DNA of 35,677 bases from a virus: positions 1 through 35,677 of IMG/VR virus record IMGVR_UViG_3300028800_000054; one strand, given 5' to 3'. Under the pieces are notes generated by a model. It saw only the letters and a program-made list of their open reading frames with translations. It made no database searches and was not told the DNA's origin. How positions within the stretch are numbered: position 1 is the first letter of the stretch; each line of letters begins with the position of its first letter. Shown piece after piece: positions 21,178 through 27,548 of the stretch. The position numbers and the translations under genes are program-made.

Positions 21178-22035
21178 ATGACCATCAAAAAAAATACTCC
21201 CAATTATTTAAAATTGAGTGGCCTTTCATTTACCACCATTTTGAATGAAATGATGAACCTGATTCCCGACGATGGGGCGTTGGGCATTTATTGCTACCTA
21301 TCATCCAAACCAGAGAACTGGAATATCTGTACTGCTCACTTAATGAACAGATTCAACAAAGGACGGGATTACATAAAGAAGAAGATGGATATCTTAAAAA
21401 ACCTTGGATTAGTTCTAACTATGGCCATAAAGGATGAAAAAGGAAAAATATTGCATTGGGAAACAACGCTTTTCAACCATATCAATATCCAGAATACTGA
21501 AAACCCGTATTGTGGAAAAAGTTATCCACAATCCACAATACTGAAAACCCAGAATCTGGAAAAACCAGAATCTGGAAAAACCGTTACTAGTAATAAAAGA
21601 ATATTACAAAGAAAAGAAGAAGCAAAAAATAAGAGAGAGCCCGCCCGCAAAAAGCGCGTGCCGCTCCCTGATTTTTTTGTTTTCAATGAAGCTCACTTGA
21701 AGCTATGCAATGAAAGAAAGCTCAGTGCCAGGATGGTGTTTGAGAAGTTCGCTCTTTGGATGAAGTCAAAATCGATTTTAGCGGCTGATTGGGATGCCGA
21801 AGCCATGCTTTGGATCATGAAGGAGAAACAAGAGGTCGCCAAATCCCCAAATTTCACCTCAGAGCCACGATCGACAATACAGGATTACGGACCAGGTCAT
21901 CCTACTTGGGAGACGCTACACGGCAAAAATGCGATCGTGAGGGCACATTCAAAGGAAACTAAGCATGGAAGCGAAGTTGATCGAGATTACACTAGGCGAG
22001 ACAGTGTGCGAAAAGCTGCGGACTTTGTATTTTAA
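21178..22035 (+). CDS. Lambda-O-like replication initiator, 285 aa
   Basis: The ATG at 21178 has AAGGA nine bases upstream; longer frames would need a TTG. Residues about 10-90 form a winged-helix-like domain (LSFTTILNEMMNLIPDDGAL, ICTAHLMNRFNKGRDYIKKK), the type that binds origin iterons. A charged linker follows (residues 115-160), encoded by the repeat array. The C-terminal part (NEAHLKLCNERKLSARMVFE, then AADWDAEAMLWIMK) resembles the helicase-loader-contacting end of O- and DnaT-type proteins. The 3' end overlaps the next gene by 71 bases. Role: recognising the origin and recruiting the host helicase. Confidence 0.7.
   Translation: MTIKKNTPNYLKLSGLSFTTILNEMMNLIPDDGALGIYCYLSSKPENWNICTAHLMNRFNKGRDYIKKKMDILKNLGLVLTMAIKDEKGKILHWETTLFNHINIQNTENPYCGKSYPQSTILKTQNLEKPESGKTVTSNKRILQRKEEAKNKREPARKKRVPLPDFFVFNEAHLKLCNERKLSARMVFEKFALWMKSKSILAADWDAEAMLWIMKEKQEVAKSPNFTSEPRSTIQDYGPGHPTWETLHGKNAIVRAHSKETKHGSEVDRDYTRRDSVRKAADFVF
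21489..21650 (+). other. Putative replication origin: iterons, DnaA box, purine-rich tract
   Basis: Inside the initiator gene lie four related 18-bp iterons: CCAGAATACTGAAAACCC (21489), CCACAATACTGAAAACCC (21533), and two identical CCAGAATCTGGAAAAACC copies (21549 and 21565, sharing two bases). Between the first two is a consensus DnaA box TTATCCACA (21522-21530), within a perfect inverted repeat ATTGTGGA-8-TCCACAAT. A 50-base A/G tract follows (about 21590-21650). Lambda has the same order: iterons inside gene O, then an A-rich unwinding region. Confidence 0.75.
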
Positions 22036-22219
22036 GGACATTCCTTGGTCAGAATGCTATCAACAGGTAGCTGATCGGTTCACGGAACTGAAACGTCGAG
22101 CTCGCCAGTTCTATGCCGGCCAGAGCGATGTAGATATCTTGAAGGAGTTGATTAAATATAGTACACATGATATTGATGAGATGTTCCACATAGAACATGC
22201 CACAAGGAAGGTTGCATGA
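21965..22219 (+). CDS. Hypothetical protein, 84 aa
   Basis: AAGGA lies about eight bases before the ATG, which is inside the initiator gene (71-base overlap, different frame). The protein is helical and charged (WSECYQQVADRFTELKRRAR, VDILKELIKYSTHDIDEMF). Its stop overlaps the next ATG by four bases. The position between an initiator and a nuclease suggests a replication accessory protein, perhaps a helicase loader. No motif supports a specific role. Confidence 0.5.
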   Translation: MEAKLIEITLGETVCEKLRTLYFKDIPWSECYQQVADRFTELKRRARQFYAGQSDVDILKELIKYSTHDIDEMFHIEHATRKVA

Positions 22220-22380
22220 AAAAAGAACTGAACGAGTTCCCGTATCGCAGCAAAAAGTACCGGACCAGATACCTGGATGAACTCGCCAAACTCTACAAGG
22301 AAGCAGAGCATGGAAAAGATACGTCGCAGCCAGCCAGAACGGGCGGAACAGATCAAGTTCGTAAACTGGTTGAAGGCTAA
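22216..22380 (+). CDS. Hypothetical basic protein, 54 aa
   Basis: AAGGAAGG precedes the ATG, which overlaps the previous stop (ATGA). The first 34 residues are strongly charged (MKKELNEFPYRSKKYRTRYL). Its last 71 bases overlap the nuclease gene in another frame. The good ribosome site favours a real gene, but the C-terminal half is encoded by the overlap and may be arbitrary sequence. No family recognised. Confidence 0.45.
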   Translation: MKKELNEFPYRSKKYRTRYLDELAKLYKEAEHGKDTSQPARTGGTDQVRKLVEG

Positions 22381-22681
22381 AGGTTATTGGGTATCTGCGA
22401 GTGCCAATGGCGGCAAGCGTAATTTACTGGAAGCCATCAACTTAAAACGTATGGGTGTCTCACCTGGGTTTCCAGACATTGAAGTGCCCCTACCATGCGG
22501 TCCATACCACGGATTTTATTGCGAAATGAAGCCAGAAAAGGGTGGAAAATTATCGGACAATCAGATATATTGGCTCAACTATTTGCGCGAAAAAGGATAT
22601 TATGCAGAGATGGCACATGGATTTGAAGAAGCAAAAGCTCTTTTCTTGCATTACCTTTCGTTCCATAAACCAGCCGCTTAG
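22310..22681 (+). CDS. VRR-NUC-type endonuclease, 123 aa
   Basis: The protein shows the VRR-NUC (PD-(D/E)xK superfamily) layout: a basic start (ERAEQIKFVNWLKAKGYW), then GVSPGFPDIEVPLP with the catalytic PD, FYCEMKPEKGG with the ExK pair, and a helix with the conserved Gln (LSDNQIYWLNYLREKGY). The ATG at 22310 has AAGGA nine bases upstream. Stand-alone VRR-NUC proteins are common in phages and act on branched or flap DNA, so it likely resolves replication or recombination intermediates before packaging. Last gene before the terminator. Confidence 0.85.
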   Translation: MEKIRRSQPERAEQIKFVNWLKAKGYWVSASANGGKRNLLEAINLKRMGVSPGFPDIEVPLPCGPYHGFYCEMKPEKGGKLSDNQIYWLNYLREKGYYAEMAHGFEEAKALFLHYLSFHKPAA

Positions 22682-22782
22682 ATAATTTACGTCAAGGCAA
22701 AATTTTGCTGTCGATACATTTTAGGCTAGTTTTTTGAATCATTAACCCACTCCTCGTAATAGGAAAAAAATATTGGACTAGC

Positions 22783-22808
22783 CCCCTCAGACAGTGAGGG
22801 GTTTTTTT
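22783..22808 (+). terminator. Strong intrinsic terminator between replication and lysis genes
   Basis: CCCCTCA pairs with TGAGGGG (7 bp, GACAG loop), followed directly by seven T residues. It closes the rightward early transcript about 100 bases after the VRR-NUC stop. The preceding 60 bases contain GGCTAGT and ACTAGCC arms that can pair outside it. Read-through would be needed for lysis and late genes if no promoter lies downstream. Confidence 0.9.
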
Positions 22809-22826
22809 GACTATGGATAGTCACCC

Positions 22827-23009
22827 ATGATAATTAGTAGATGCTGCAAACAATCCGTTTATATGGAATCGGTAAACGATCATTCGTTTTTTGTGTGCGA
22901 AAGCTGCAAGAGTGAATGCGATACGTTGCCCTTAATATTAAGGACGAACACCAGTCATGATGAGTCCCGAAGCCGTTGCAAAATTACGTCGATCAATCAT
23001 AAAACATGA
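22827..23009 (+). CDS. Zinc-ribbon mini-protein, 60 aa
   Basis: The sequence starts MIISRCCKQSVYMESVNDHS and then has CESCKSEC near residue 32, giving a CC plus CxxC arrangement able to bind zinc. The ribosome site is weak. It overlaps the start of the lysozyme gene by 53 bases in another frame, so its last third may be only overlap text. It sits right behind the terminator. Confidence 0.4.
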   Translation: MIISRCCKQSVYMESVNDHSFFVCESCKSECDTLPLILRTNTSHDESRSRCKITSINHKT

Positions 23010-23388
23010 AGGCTATGAAAAGTTTCCCTATACCGATAGTGTAGGAAAAATCACTATTGGCATAGGCTATAATCTCACTGATCGCGGGCTTGATGATGAG
23101 TGGATCAACAACCAATACATGAAAGATATTCGGTTTTTCAACAATCAATTGGATGAGTATTTCTCTTGGTACAAAGATTTGTGCACTGACCGACAGATTG
23201 TTTTGATTGACATGTGTTTTATGGGTTGGAAGAAATTTCTCGAATTTGAAAAGATGATTACTGCAATTGCGCGTAGCGATTTTAAGCAAGCGGCGTTTGA
23301 GATGCTAAATAGCGAATGGGCAATGCAAGTAAAAGGGCGCGCAGCGGAACTTGCGCAAGCAATGTTGACAGGGGAATATAATATTTAA
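22957..23388 (+). CDS. Endolysin, T4-type lysozyme (GH24), 143 aa
   Basis: The N-terminus contains the GH24 catalytic triad in the T4 lysozyme spacing: Glu18 (HEGYEKFPY), Asp27 (TDSVGKITIGIGYN) and Thr33, matching T4 Glu11-Asp20-Thr26 (intervals 9 and 6). It hydrolyses the N-acetylmuramic-N-acetylglucosamine bond of peptidoglycan. No signal peptide or TM is present, so it needs a holin. Two adjacent ATG codons are possible starts, with AAGGA about 13 bases upstream. Size is slightly shorter than T4 lysozyme. Confidence 0.9.
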   Translation: MMSPEAVAKLRRSIIKHEGYEKFPYTDSVGKITIGIGYNLTDRGLDDEWINNQYMKDIRFFNNQLDEYFSWYKDLCTDRQIVLIDMCFMGWKKFLEFEKMITAIARSDFKQAAFEMLNSEWAMQVKGRAAELAQAMLTGEYNI

Positions 23389-23579
23389 TGAATAGTAATG
23401 AAGAAATTAAAGCAATCAAAGAACGCCTGGATCGAATCGAAAGTGTCTTCGGTCCAGTCTTGGATCATGGGAAAAAGATTTATGTTTCTGGACGACTACC
23501 CAAAAAGAAAAAACTATTCGCCAAGATTTTTACACCGATAGCCAGATTTTTCACTGGCGGCCAAAAGGATGCGCAATGA
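23388..23579 (+). CDS. Hypothetical protein downstream of lysozyme, 63 aa
   Basis: The ATG overlaps the lysozyme stop by one base. The N-terminal half is a charged helix (EEIKAIKERLDRIESVFGP); the C-terminal half is basic with a short amphipathic segment (KKKKLFAKIFTPIARFFTGG). The latter could lie on a membrane, so a role as a lysis accessory protein is possible, but no known spanin or holin pattern is seen. Confidence 0.5.
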   Translation: MNSNEEIKAIKERLDRIESVFGPVLDHGKKIYVSGRLPKKKKLFAKIFTPIARFFTGGQKDAQ

Positions 23580-23662
23580 AATGCTCCTCGCTATACGCGC
23601 TATAGCACGCTGATCGGTATTTTCTGACTGCTAAAGAGGTTGCATACTAACATTTTTTGAAT

Positions 23663-23733
23663 TGCCCACAAAAGGAATCGAACCTTTAGTTATTGATTAC
23701 GAATCAATTGTATTACCATTATACGATGCGGGC
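23663..23733 (-). tRNA. tRNA-Thr (anticodon CGU)
   Basis: The minus strand folds as a full cloverleaf: acceptor GCCCGCA/TGTGGGC, D stem GTAT/ATAC, anticodon stem ATTGA/TCAAT with loop TTCGTAA (anticodon CGU, reading ACG), T stem AAAGG/CCTTT with loop TTCGATT, discriminator A. No CCA is encoded. It is six bases from a second threonine tRNA. Both read leftward. Confidence 0.85.
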
Positions 23734-23738
23734 GTGAA

Positions 23739-23811
23739 TGCCCAAAATAGGAATCGAACCTACAACCTTCGCATTACAAATGCGCTGCTCTACCAATTGA
23801 GCTACTCGGGC
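23739..23811 (-). tRNA. tRNA-Thr (anticodon UGU)
   Basis: Cloverleaf on the minus strand: acceptor GCCCGAG/TTTGGGC (with wobble pairs), D stem GCTC/GAGC, anticodon arm with loop TTTGTAA (anticodon UGU, reading ACA), T stem GTAGG/CCTAT with loop TTCGATT, discriminator A. No CCA encoded. The upstream Cys-rich gene uses the TAG at tRNA positions 8-10 as its stop, so mRNA and tRNA share a transcript that must be processed. Confidence 0.9.
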
Positions 23812-24053
23812 TTGATATTGGCCGCCAATAGTATCATCACTAAATAAACACTCAATGATTTTCTGATGGAAGAAAGCTCTTTATTGTATTTTTGGTGATA
23901 TTTTTTGACACCAGGTTGTTTGCGACGCTTATTTGCTGCGCGTCTCCATTGCTCTTTTAAGCAATCATTGCATACATACCATTGGCCTTTTTTGTTTTGC
24001 CTCATTCTGAATAAGACTAAACCATGCTTGTTACAATTTCTTTTTTCGTCCAT
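23802..24053 (-). CDS. Zinc-finger-like basic protein, 83 aa
   Basis: GAGG lies six bases before the ATG. CNKHG near residue 7 and CNDC at 28-31 make a C-x-H / C-x2-C site, followed by a very basic helix (KEQWRRAANKRRKQPGVKKY), which looks like a nucleic-acid-binding protein of the HNH-less zinc-finger type. The last codons lie in the tRNA-Thr(UGU) gene. It reads leftward from a divergent promoter region shared with the holin-like gene. Confidence 0.55.
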   Translation of the reverse strand: MDEKRNCNKHGLVLFRMRQNKKGQWYVCNDCLKEQWRRAANKRRKQPGVKKYHQKYNKELSSIRKSLSVYLVMILLAANIKPE

Positions 24054-24075
24054 ATTATCCTCGTTGATTTAGGAC

Positions 24076-24092
24076 ATGATTATAAATCATAT
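24076..24092. promoter_or_regulatory. Divergent control region with inverted repeat over a -10 box
   Basis: On the minus strand TATAAT (24079-24084) lies about 25 bases before the ATG at 24053. It is covered by a perfect inverted repeat, ATGATT-TAT-AATCAT. The holin-like gene starts 29 bases to the right. A repressor bound here would silence the leftward gene and could affect the lysis gene. Confidence 0.45.
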
Positions 24093-24112
24093 GCAAATAA
24101 AAGGAAAGTTAA

Positions 24113-24457
24113 ATGCAACTTACTTCTTTAAACTCAAAAATGAATGGCAAGGAATTACTGAATGATGCTTTTCCTATTATTCAAAAGTTTGCGCCTAGCA
24201 TTGCCGGTGCTATTGGGGGGCCTGTTGGCTTCGCTCTCGGTTATCTTATTCCAATACTGGCAAGTGCTTTCGGTGCTCATCCGAGTAATATCAAAGAGCT
24301 TATCAGTAACATTGTGAGCGATCCATTAGCGGCCGATAAACTGGATAAAATTGATCGTGAACATGGGGACTGGTTCTGCACATTATCAGATAATTTTGAT
24401 CGCCTAACCAGTGCAGAAATCAATGTGAAACTCTCATGGGCTGAACCGAAAAGCTGA
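24113..24457 (+). CDS. Holin-like membrane protein, 114 aa
   Basis: AAAGGAAAG precedes the ATG. Residues about 20-55 form a long Gly/Ala-rich hydrophobic stretch (FPIIQKFAPSIAGAIGGPVG, then FALGYLIPILASAFGA), followed by a polar C-terminal half. The Gly-rich membrane segment with 'GGPVGFALG' resembles the N-terminal part of GTA-type three-TM holins, which have two further TM segments that are missing here. It may be a minimal holin or pinholin, or a truncated one. It is the only holin candidate near the lysozyme. Confidence 0.5.
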   Translation: MQLTSLNSKMNGKELLNDAFPIIQKFAPSIAGAIGGPVGFALGYLIPILASAFGAHPSNIKELISNIVSDPLAADKLDKIDREHGDWFCTLSDNFDRLTSAEINVKLSWAEPKS

Positions 24458-24595
24458 TTATTTTGGTTGATTTCTCGTGATCTCTTCATAGCATGGAACG
24501 CATATTTCTCTGCATTGCAGTCCAATATCTTCCATGCTCATTTGACCTAAAGGCTTTGAGCACCACACACAAAATACAGTAATTTTATCTTTCAT
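24458..24595 (-). CDS. Cys-rich mini-protein, 45 aa
   Basis: Two pairs, CVWC (residues 9-12) and C-x3-CVPC (28-35), form a likely zinc ribbon in a 45-residue protein. AAGG lies seven bases before the ATG, which overlaps the stop of the small membrane peptide by four bases. Its own stop abuts the holin-like gene end to end. Third gene of a tightly coupled leftward trio. Confidence 0.55.
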   Translation of the reverse strand: MKDKITVFCVWCSKPLGQMSMEDIGLQCREICVPCYEEITRNQPK

Positions 24596-24663
24596 TCGCA
24601 AGCCTTCATTATTTCACGAACACATAAAAATATTAACATTCCAATTATCCAGCCTTCAATCAT
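24592..24663 (-). CDS. Small membrane peptide, 23 aa
   Basis: MIEGWIIGMLIFLCVREIMK is a single hydrophobic helix with charged ends. GGAG lies eight bases before the ATG, and both ends overlap the neighbouring genes by ATGA, so translation coupling on both sides supports a real gene despite its size. Confidence 0.45.
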   Translation of the reverse strand: MIEGWIIGMLIFLCVREIMKACE

Positions 24664-24833
24664 TGTCTTTGCTCCACATATTTTAAAATTGCGTACGCTT
24701 CGTTCATCAGTTTTCGCATCACTGCGCTTGGATTTAATCCGTAAACCTGAGAGAGATAAGCCAGCATTTGCTGGTCATCTGGCGTCATGTAAAACGATTT
24801 ATGCGGGTAGGGCTTCTTTTTTCTTATGGGCAT
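24660..24833 (-). CDS. RHH-like DNA-binding protein, 57 aa
   Basis: I chose the ATG at 24833; a TTG at 24854 is also in frame. A basic start (MPIRKKKPYPHK) is followed by SFYMTPDDQQMLAYLSQVYG and NPSAVMRKLMNEAYAILK, a strand-helix-helix pattern of ParG/CopG-type proteins. It may control the divergent promoter at 25.1 kb, whose -10 region is palindromic. The stop overlaps the membrane peptide start. Confidence 0.5.
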   Translation of the reverse strand: MPIRKKKPYPHKSFYMTPDDQQMLAYLSQVYGLNPSAVMRKLMNEAYAILKYVEQRQ

Positions 24834-24927
24834 TATAATAGATCTCAATGACAATCATGAAAACAATCAGTATGGCAATAATAATCGCCCGAATTAGTGC
24901 ATAAATATTCTGGCAATTCTTCTTCAT
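24799..24927 (-). CDS. Possible single-TM peptide, 42 aa
   Basis: An ATG at 24927 inside the Cys-rich gene opens a frame with a strong TM segment (LIRAIIIAILIVFMIVIEIY) and a Lys-rich end. No clear ribosome site is seen, and it overlaps genes on both sides. The continuous hydrophobic helix is the only argument for it. Confidence 0.3.
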   Translation of the reverse strand: MKKNCQNIYALIRAIIIAILIVFMIVIEIYYNAHKKKEALPA

Positions 24928-25066
24928 GCTTAAGGTTTTCTTCGGATTTGATTTCGCAAAAATACTTATCACATTCCACGCATACATTTTTACAATCATG
25001 TTCGCATTCACATGCGCCTGAATCCGTAAAATACATCCCAACATCCCTTGATTTACCCATACACAT
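24845..25066 (-). CDS. Cys/His-rich protein, 73 aa
   Basis: GAGGAAG lies seven bases before the ATG, which decides between this frame and a GTG-started alternative frame 8 bases upstream. It has eleven Cys in 73 residues (CECEHDCKNVCVECDKYFC, then CTNSGDYYCHTDCFHDCH), enough for two zinc sites. It is the first leftward gene behind the TATAAT promoter at 25105. The function is unknown. Confidence 0.6.
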   Translation of the reverse strand: MCMGKSRDVGMYFTDSGACECEHDCKNVCVECDKYFCEIKSEENLKHEEELPEYLCTNSGDYYCHTDCFHDCH

Positions 25067-25104
25067 TTGTTCACTTCCTCGTCAATTATTATTAATATGA
25101 GCGT

Positions 25105-25132
25105 ATTATAACACGCAAGTGATATGTTTCAA
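25105..25132 (-). promoter_or_regulatory. Leftward promoter with palindromic -10 region
   Basis: On the minus strand TTGAAA (25127-25132) and TATAAT (25105-25110) are spaced by 16 bases, a near-consensus sigma-70 promoter. The -10 box is centred in the imperfect palindrome GCGTGTTATAATACGC (25101-25116), a likely operator. It drives the Cys-rich/RHH trio and is divergent to the terminase genes. Confidence 0.65.
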
Positions 25133-25210
25133 TCCATTTTATGAAATTATTTGCAAACAATCGGATCAACAGCCCATAATAACCCCAAGTTTGCAAAGGA
25201 ATTGCTAAAC

Positions 25211-25651
25211 ATGGGAAAATGCACAGGAAATCCCGAAGGTAGACCATCCAAGTTCACCCCTGAACGTCGCGCAGCCATCTTGAAAGACATTGGCGATCGC
25301 ATCCCTTATGAGTTCGCAGCAGAAGCTAATGGTATATCCGAAGAGACACTTTATGATTGGTTGCGCTCTGGAAAGCGTGATCGAGATGCTGGCATTGACA
25401 GCGAATTTGCAAAGTTTTCTGAGGACTTAAAGGCTGTTGAGCGTAAAAAGATCAGACATCACCTCGAAAAGATCGAACAAAACCCCGAACGTTGGCAAGC
25501 AGATGCCTGGATTTTAGAGCGCCGTTGGTGGAAACAATTCAGTCCCAATGCAGCCGTGCTTGATTTCAACAAACGCTTGGAACGCATGGAAAATGACGAC
25601 AAGGAAGTTCCCCCAGTAAAAGTCACCGCGGAACATATCACCAAGGAATAG
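25211..25651 (+). CDS. terS: Terminase small subunit, 146 aa
   Basis: The ATG at 25211 has AAAGGA about ten bases upstream; a TTG at 25151 would add 20 poorly supported residues. A helix-turn-helix segment (IPYEFAAEANGISEETLYDW) is followed by a helical oligomerisation region (FSEDLKAVERKKIRHHLEKI, WILERRWWKQFS), as in small terminases that recognise the packaging site and form a ring. It lies two short genes before the large subunit. The C-terminal tail is acidic/polar. Confidence 0.75.
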   Translation: MGKCTGNPEGRPSKFTPERRAAILKDIGDRIPYEFAAEANGISEETLYDWLRSGKRDRDAGIDSEFAKFSEDLKAVERKKIRHHLEKIEQNPERWQADAWILERRWWKQFSPNAAVLDFNKRLERMENDDKEVPPVKVTAEHITKE

Positions 25652-25656
25652 CCATC

Positions 25657-25821
25657 ATGGAAGAAAATAAAGCCCCATTTTTTGAGATGCCAAACGAAGC
25701 CAACGAATTAGCACATGCGCCAGCCTTTTATGGTAGCACTCGTGTGCCTCATCCCACGAACTCAGTCGCTAAAAAAGTCAACCACGCTAAAGTCATGATG
25801 CAGGTAATGGACGCAAAATAA
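25657..25821 (+). CDS. Hypothetical protein, 54 aa, between terminase genes
   Basis: The gene starts six bases after terS and ends directly before the NrdR-like gene. It contains ELAHAPAFYGSTRVPHPTNS and a C-terminal AKKVNHAKVMMQVMDAK. No metal site or membrane segment. The terminator-free tight spacing suggests a real gene. Function unknown. Confidence 0.5.
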   Translation: MEENKAPFFEMPNEANELAHAPAFYGSTRVPHPTNSVAKKVNHAKVMMQVMDAK

Positions 25822-25992
25822 ATGAAATGTTTGAGTTGCGGTTATCCCGACTCGCACGTTGTTTCATCCGACAAAAATGAACTGAAAAACTTCATTAAGC
25901 GGCGTCGGGAATGTTTGCGTTGTGGTCATCGATTCACGACTCAAGAGCAATACAGGGAAGTGCAATATCCAATGAAGGATAAACATAAATGA
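25822..25992 (+). CDS. NrdR-like zinc-ribbon protein, 56 aa
   Basis: The sequence MKCLSCGYPDSHVVSSD, then KRRRECLRCGHRFTTQEQY, matches the N-terminal zinc ribbon of NrdR, the bacterial repressor of ribonucleotide reductase genes (E. coli: MHCPFC, then RRRRQCLVCNERFTTFE). The ATP-cone that NrdR uses to sense nucleotides is absent, so this is only the DNA-binding ribbon. Its stop overlaps the large-terminase ATG. It could mimic or compete with host NrdR to raise dNTP supply, or act as a late regulator. Confidence 0.75.
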   Translation: MKCLSCGYPDSHVVSSDKNELKNFIKRRRECLRCGHRFTTQEQYREVQYPMKDKHK

Positions 25993-27548
25993 CATTATCC
26001 CTGTCGCATTGTGAAAATAGGCGTCTAGCTCTAGCCAATAGCCGTTATGCCATTCGCGCACAACACATCAGTTTCAGGGAAGAAGGAACATTTATCCATG
26101 CAAGCGATAAGGATCGAATCTATGTACCGACTACTACTGGTAAACTTGCTCACGACGATAGCAGTTTTGTGCGTCTCATTATGGGGCCTTATGGAAGCGG
26201 CAAGTCCACCTGGTGTATTCATGAGATCGTTAGACGAACTTGCGCAATGCCAGTCTGGTACAATGGACGACGACGAGCAAGATGGGCCATTGTCAGAAAC
26301 ACAAGTGGCGAGTTACAATCCACCACCTTACAAACCTGGCTTACTTGGTTTGGTGACTTGGGCGATGTACATCGACGACAAAAACCCTTACTCACCTATG
26401 AACACACCTTTAACGACGGCAATGGTGTAGTTGAACTTGAACTCATATTTCTTGCATTGGATCGTGAAGAGGACTTGCGAAAAATCAAGTCACTCGAAGT
26501 CACGGGCGCTTATATCAACGAGCTATCAGAAGTGCCGCAGGGCGCTCTTTCTCACTTTAAAGGTCGCGTCAATCACCGTTATCCTAGCCGAGCTTTTTGT
26601 GATCAACCTTATTGGTCTGGCATTATCGCTGATACTAATCCACCTGACGTGGATCACTGGCTTTATAAAGACTTTGAGCTTAAGAAACTTGAATCGTATA
26701 AAATCTTTAAACAACCGCCAGGACTTTTAAAGAACGATGATGACAAGTGGTATCAAAACCCAATATGCGACAACTATGTCAATCTAGCCCATGATTACTA
26801 CACCAAACTAGCCGAAGGCCAGACCGAAGATTTCATTAAGGTATATTGCCTTGGTGAATATGGTAGCGTGGGATTTGGCAAGAAAGTTTATCCAGAATAC
26901 AATGATGATGTGCATTCAGTGCCACGCATTGCGGCCATTCAGGGTGATCCAATCCATCTTGGTTGGGACTTTGGTTTAACACCGGCTTGCATTGTTTGTC
27001 AGATTTCACCACGCGGACAATTGCGTATCTTGAAAGAATATACATCCGAAGACATGGGCATTCGCACATTTGCGAAAAATATTGTATTGCCTAGCTTGCA
27101 AATCGATTTCCCTTACAACAAGATAGGGAAATCATTTGCCGATCCGAGTGGAATGGCGGGTGATGACATCATGGAAGAGCTTTCCTGTATTGGCGAGCTT
27201 AATTCACTAGGAATCAATACGTCTCCAGCCATTACCAATGAACTGGAATCACGCATCGGCGCAGTGCGCTATTTCATGAATACCATGATCGATGGCCAAC
27301 CGGCATACATTTTGTCACGCGAAGGTTGTCCAGTGTTACGTCGTGGCAAGACCAAAGATTACATTTACAAACGTATTAGTGTTGGTGGGGAAGAGCGCTA
27401 TAAGGAAATCCCACACAAGAATTTTGCATCGCACGTGGCTGATGCTGAGCAATACATTGCGATGGAATTTGCAGCCGATCGCATCTTGTCTGAGAAAGCG
27501 CCAAAAGAAAAAGTAGATATGTTCAATCCTGTACTGAGGATATTTTGA
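25989..27548 (+). CDS. terL: Terminase large subunit, 519 aa
   Basis: This packaging motor has an N-terminal ATPase with Walker A GPYGSGKST (residues 66-74) and a Walker-B-like strand GAYINELSE (173-181), and a C-terminal RNase-H-fold nuclease with Asp327 (LGWDFGLTP), Asp385 (FADPSG) and Asp485 (HVADAEQY). It cuts concatemers and pumps DNA through the portal. The length is normal. The company of a P22-type portal and coat and a circular assembly fit headful packaging. The start overlaps the NrdR-like stop. Confidence 0.92.
   Translation: MTLSLSHCENRRLALANSRYAIRAQHISFREEGTFIHASDKDRIYVPTTTGKLAHDDSSFVRLIMGPYGSGKSTWCIHEIVRRTCAMPVWYNGRRRARWAIVRNTSGELQSTTLQTWLTWFGDLGDVHRRQKPLLTYEHTFNDGNGVVELELIFLALDREEDLRKIKSLEVTGAYINELSEVPQGALSHFKGRVNHRYPSRAFCDQPYWSGIIADTNPPDVDHWLYKDFELKKLESYKIFKQPPGLLKNDDDKWYQNPICDNYVNLAHDYYTKLAEGQTEDFIKVYCLGEYGSVGFGKKVYPEYNDDVHSVPRIAAIQGDPIHLGWDFGLTPACIVCQISPRGQLRILKEYTSEDMGIRTFAKNIVLPSLQIDFPYNKIGKSFADPSGMAGDDIMEELSCIGELNSLGINTSPAITNELESRIGAVRYFMNTMIDGQPAYILSREGCPVLRRGKTKDYIYKRISVGGEERYKEIPHKNFASHVADAEQYIAMEFAADRILSEKAPKEKVDMFNPVLRIF

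Noticed and set aside
22730-22770. Late promoter of the lambda pR' kind just before the terminator
   Set aside because: TTGAAT and TAATAG at 17 bases are too weak to claim, and no Q-like gene is recognised.
23662-23847. Plus-strand 61-codon frame across the tRNA genes
   Set aside because: This is the antisense of two tRNAs; the 'KGIEP/NRTYN' text is a classic artefact of translated tRNA T arms.
24928-25074. N-terminal extension of the TM frame to a GTG at 25074
   Set aside because: The GAGGAAG site is spaced correctly for the Cys-rich frame at 25066 and is too close to the GTG.
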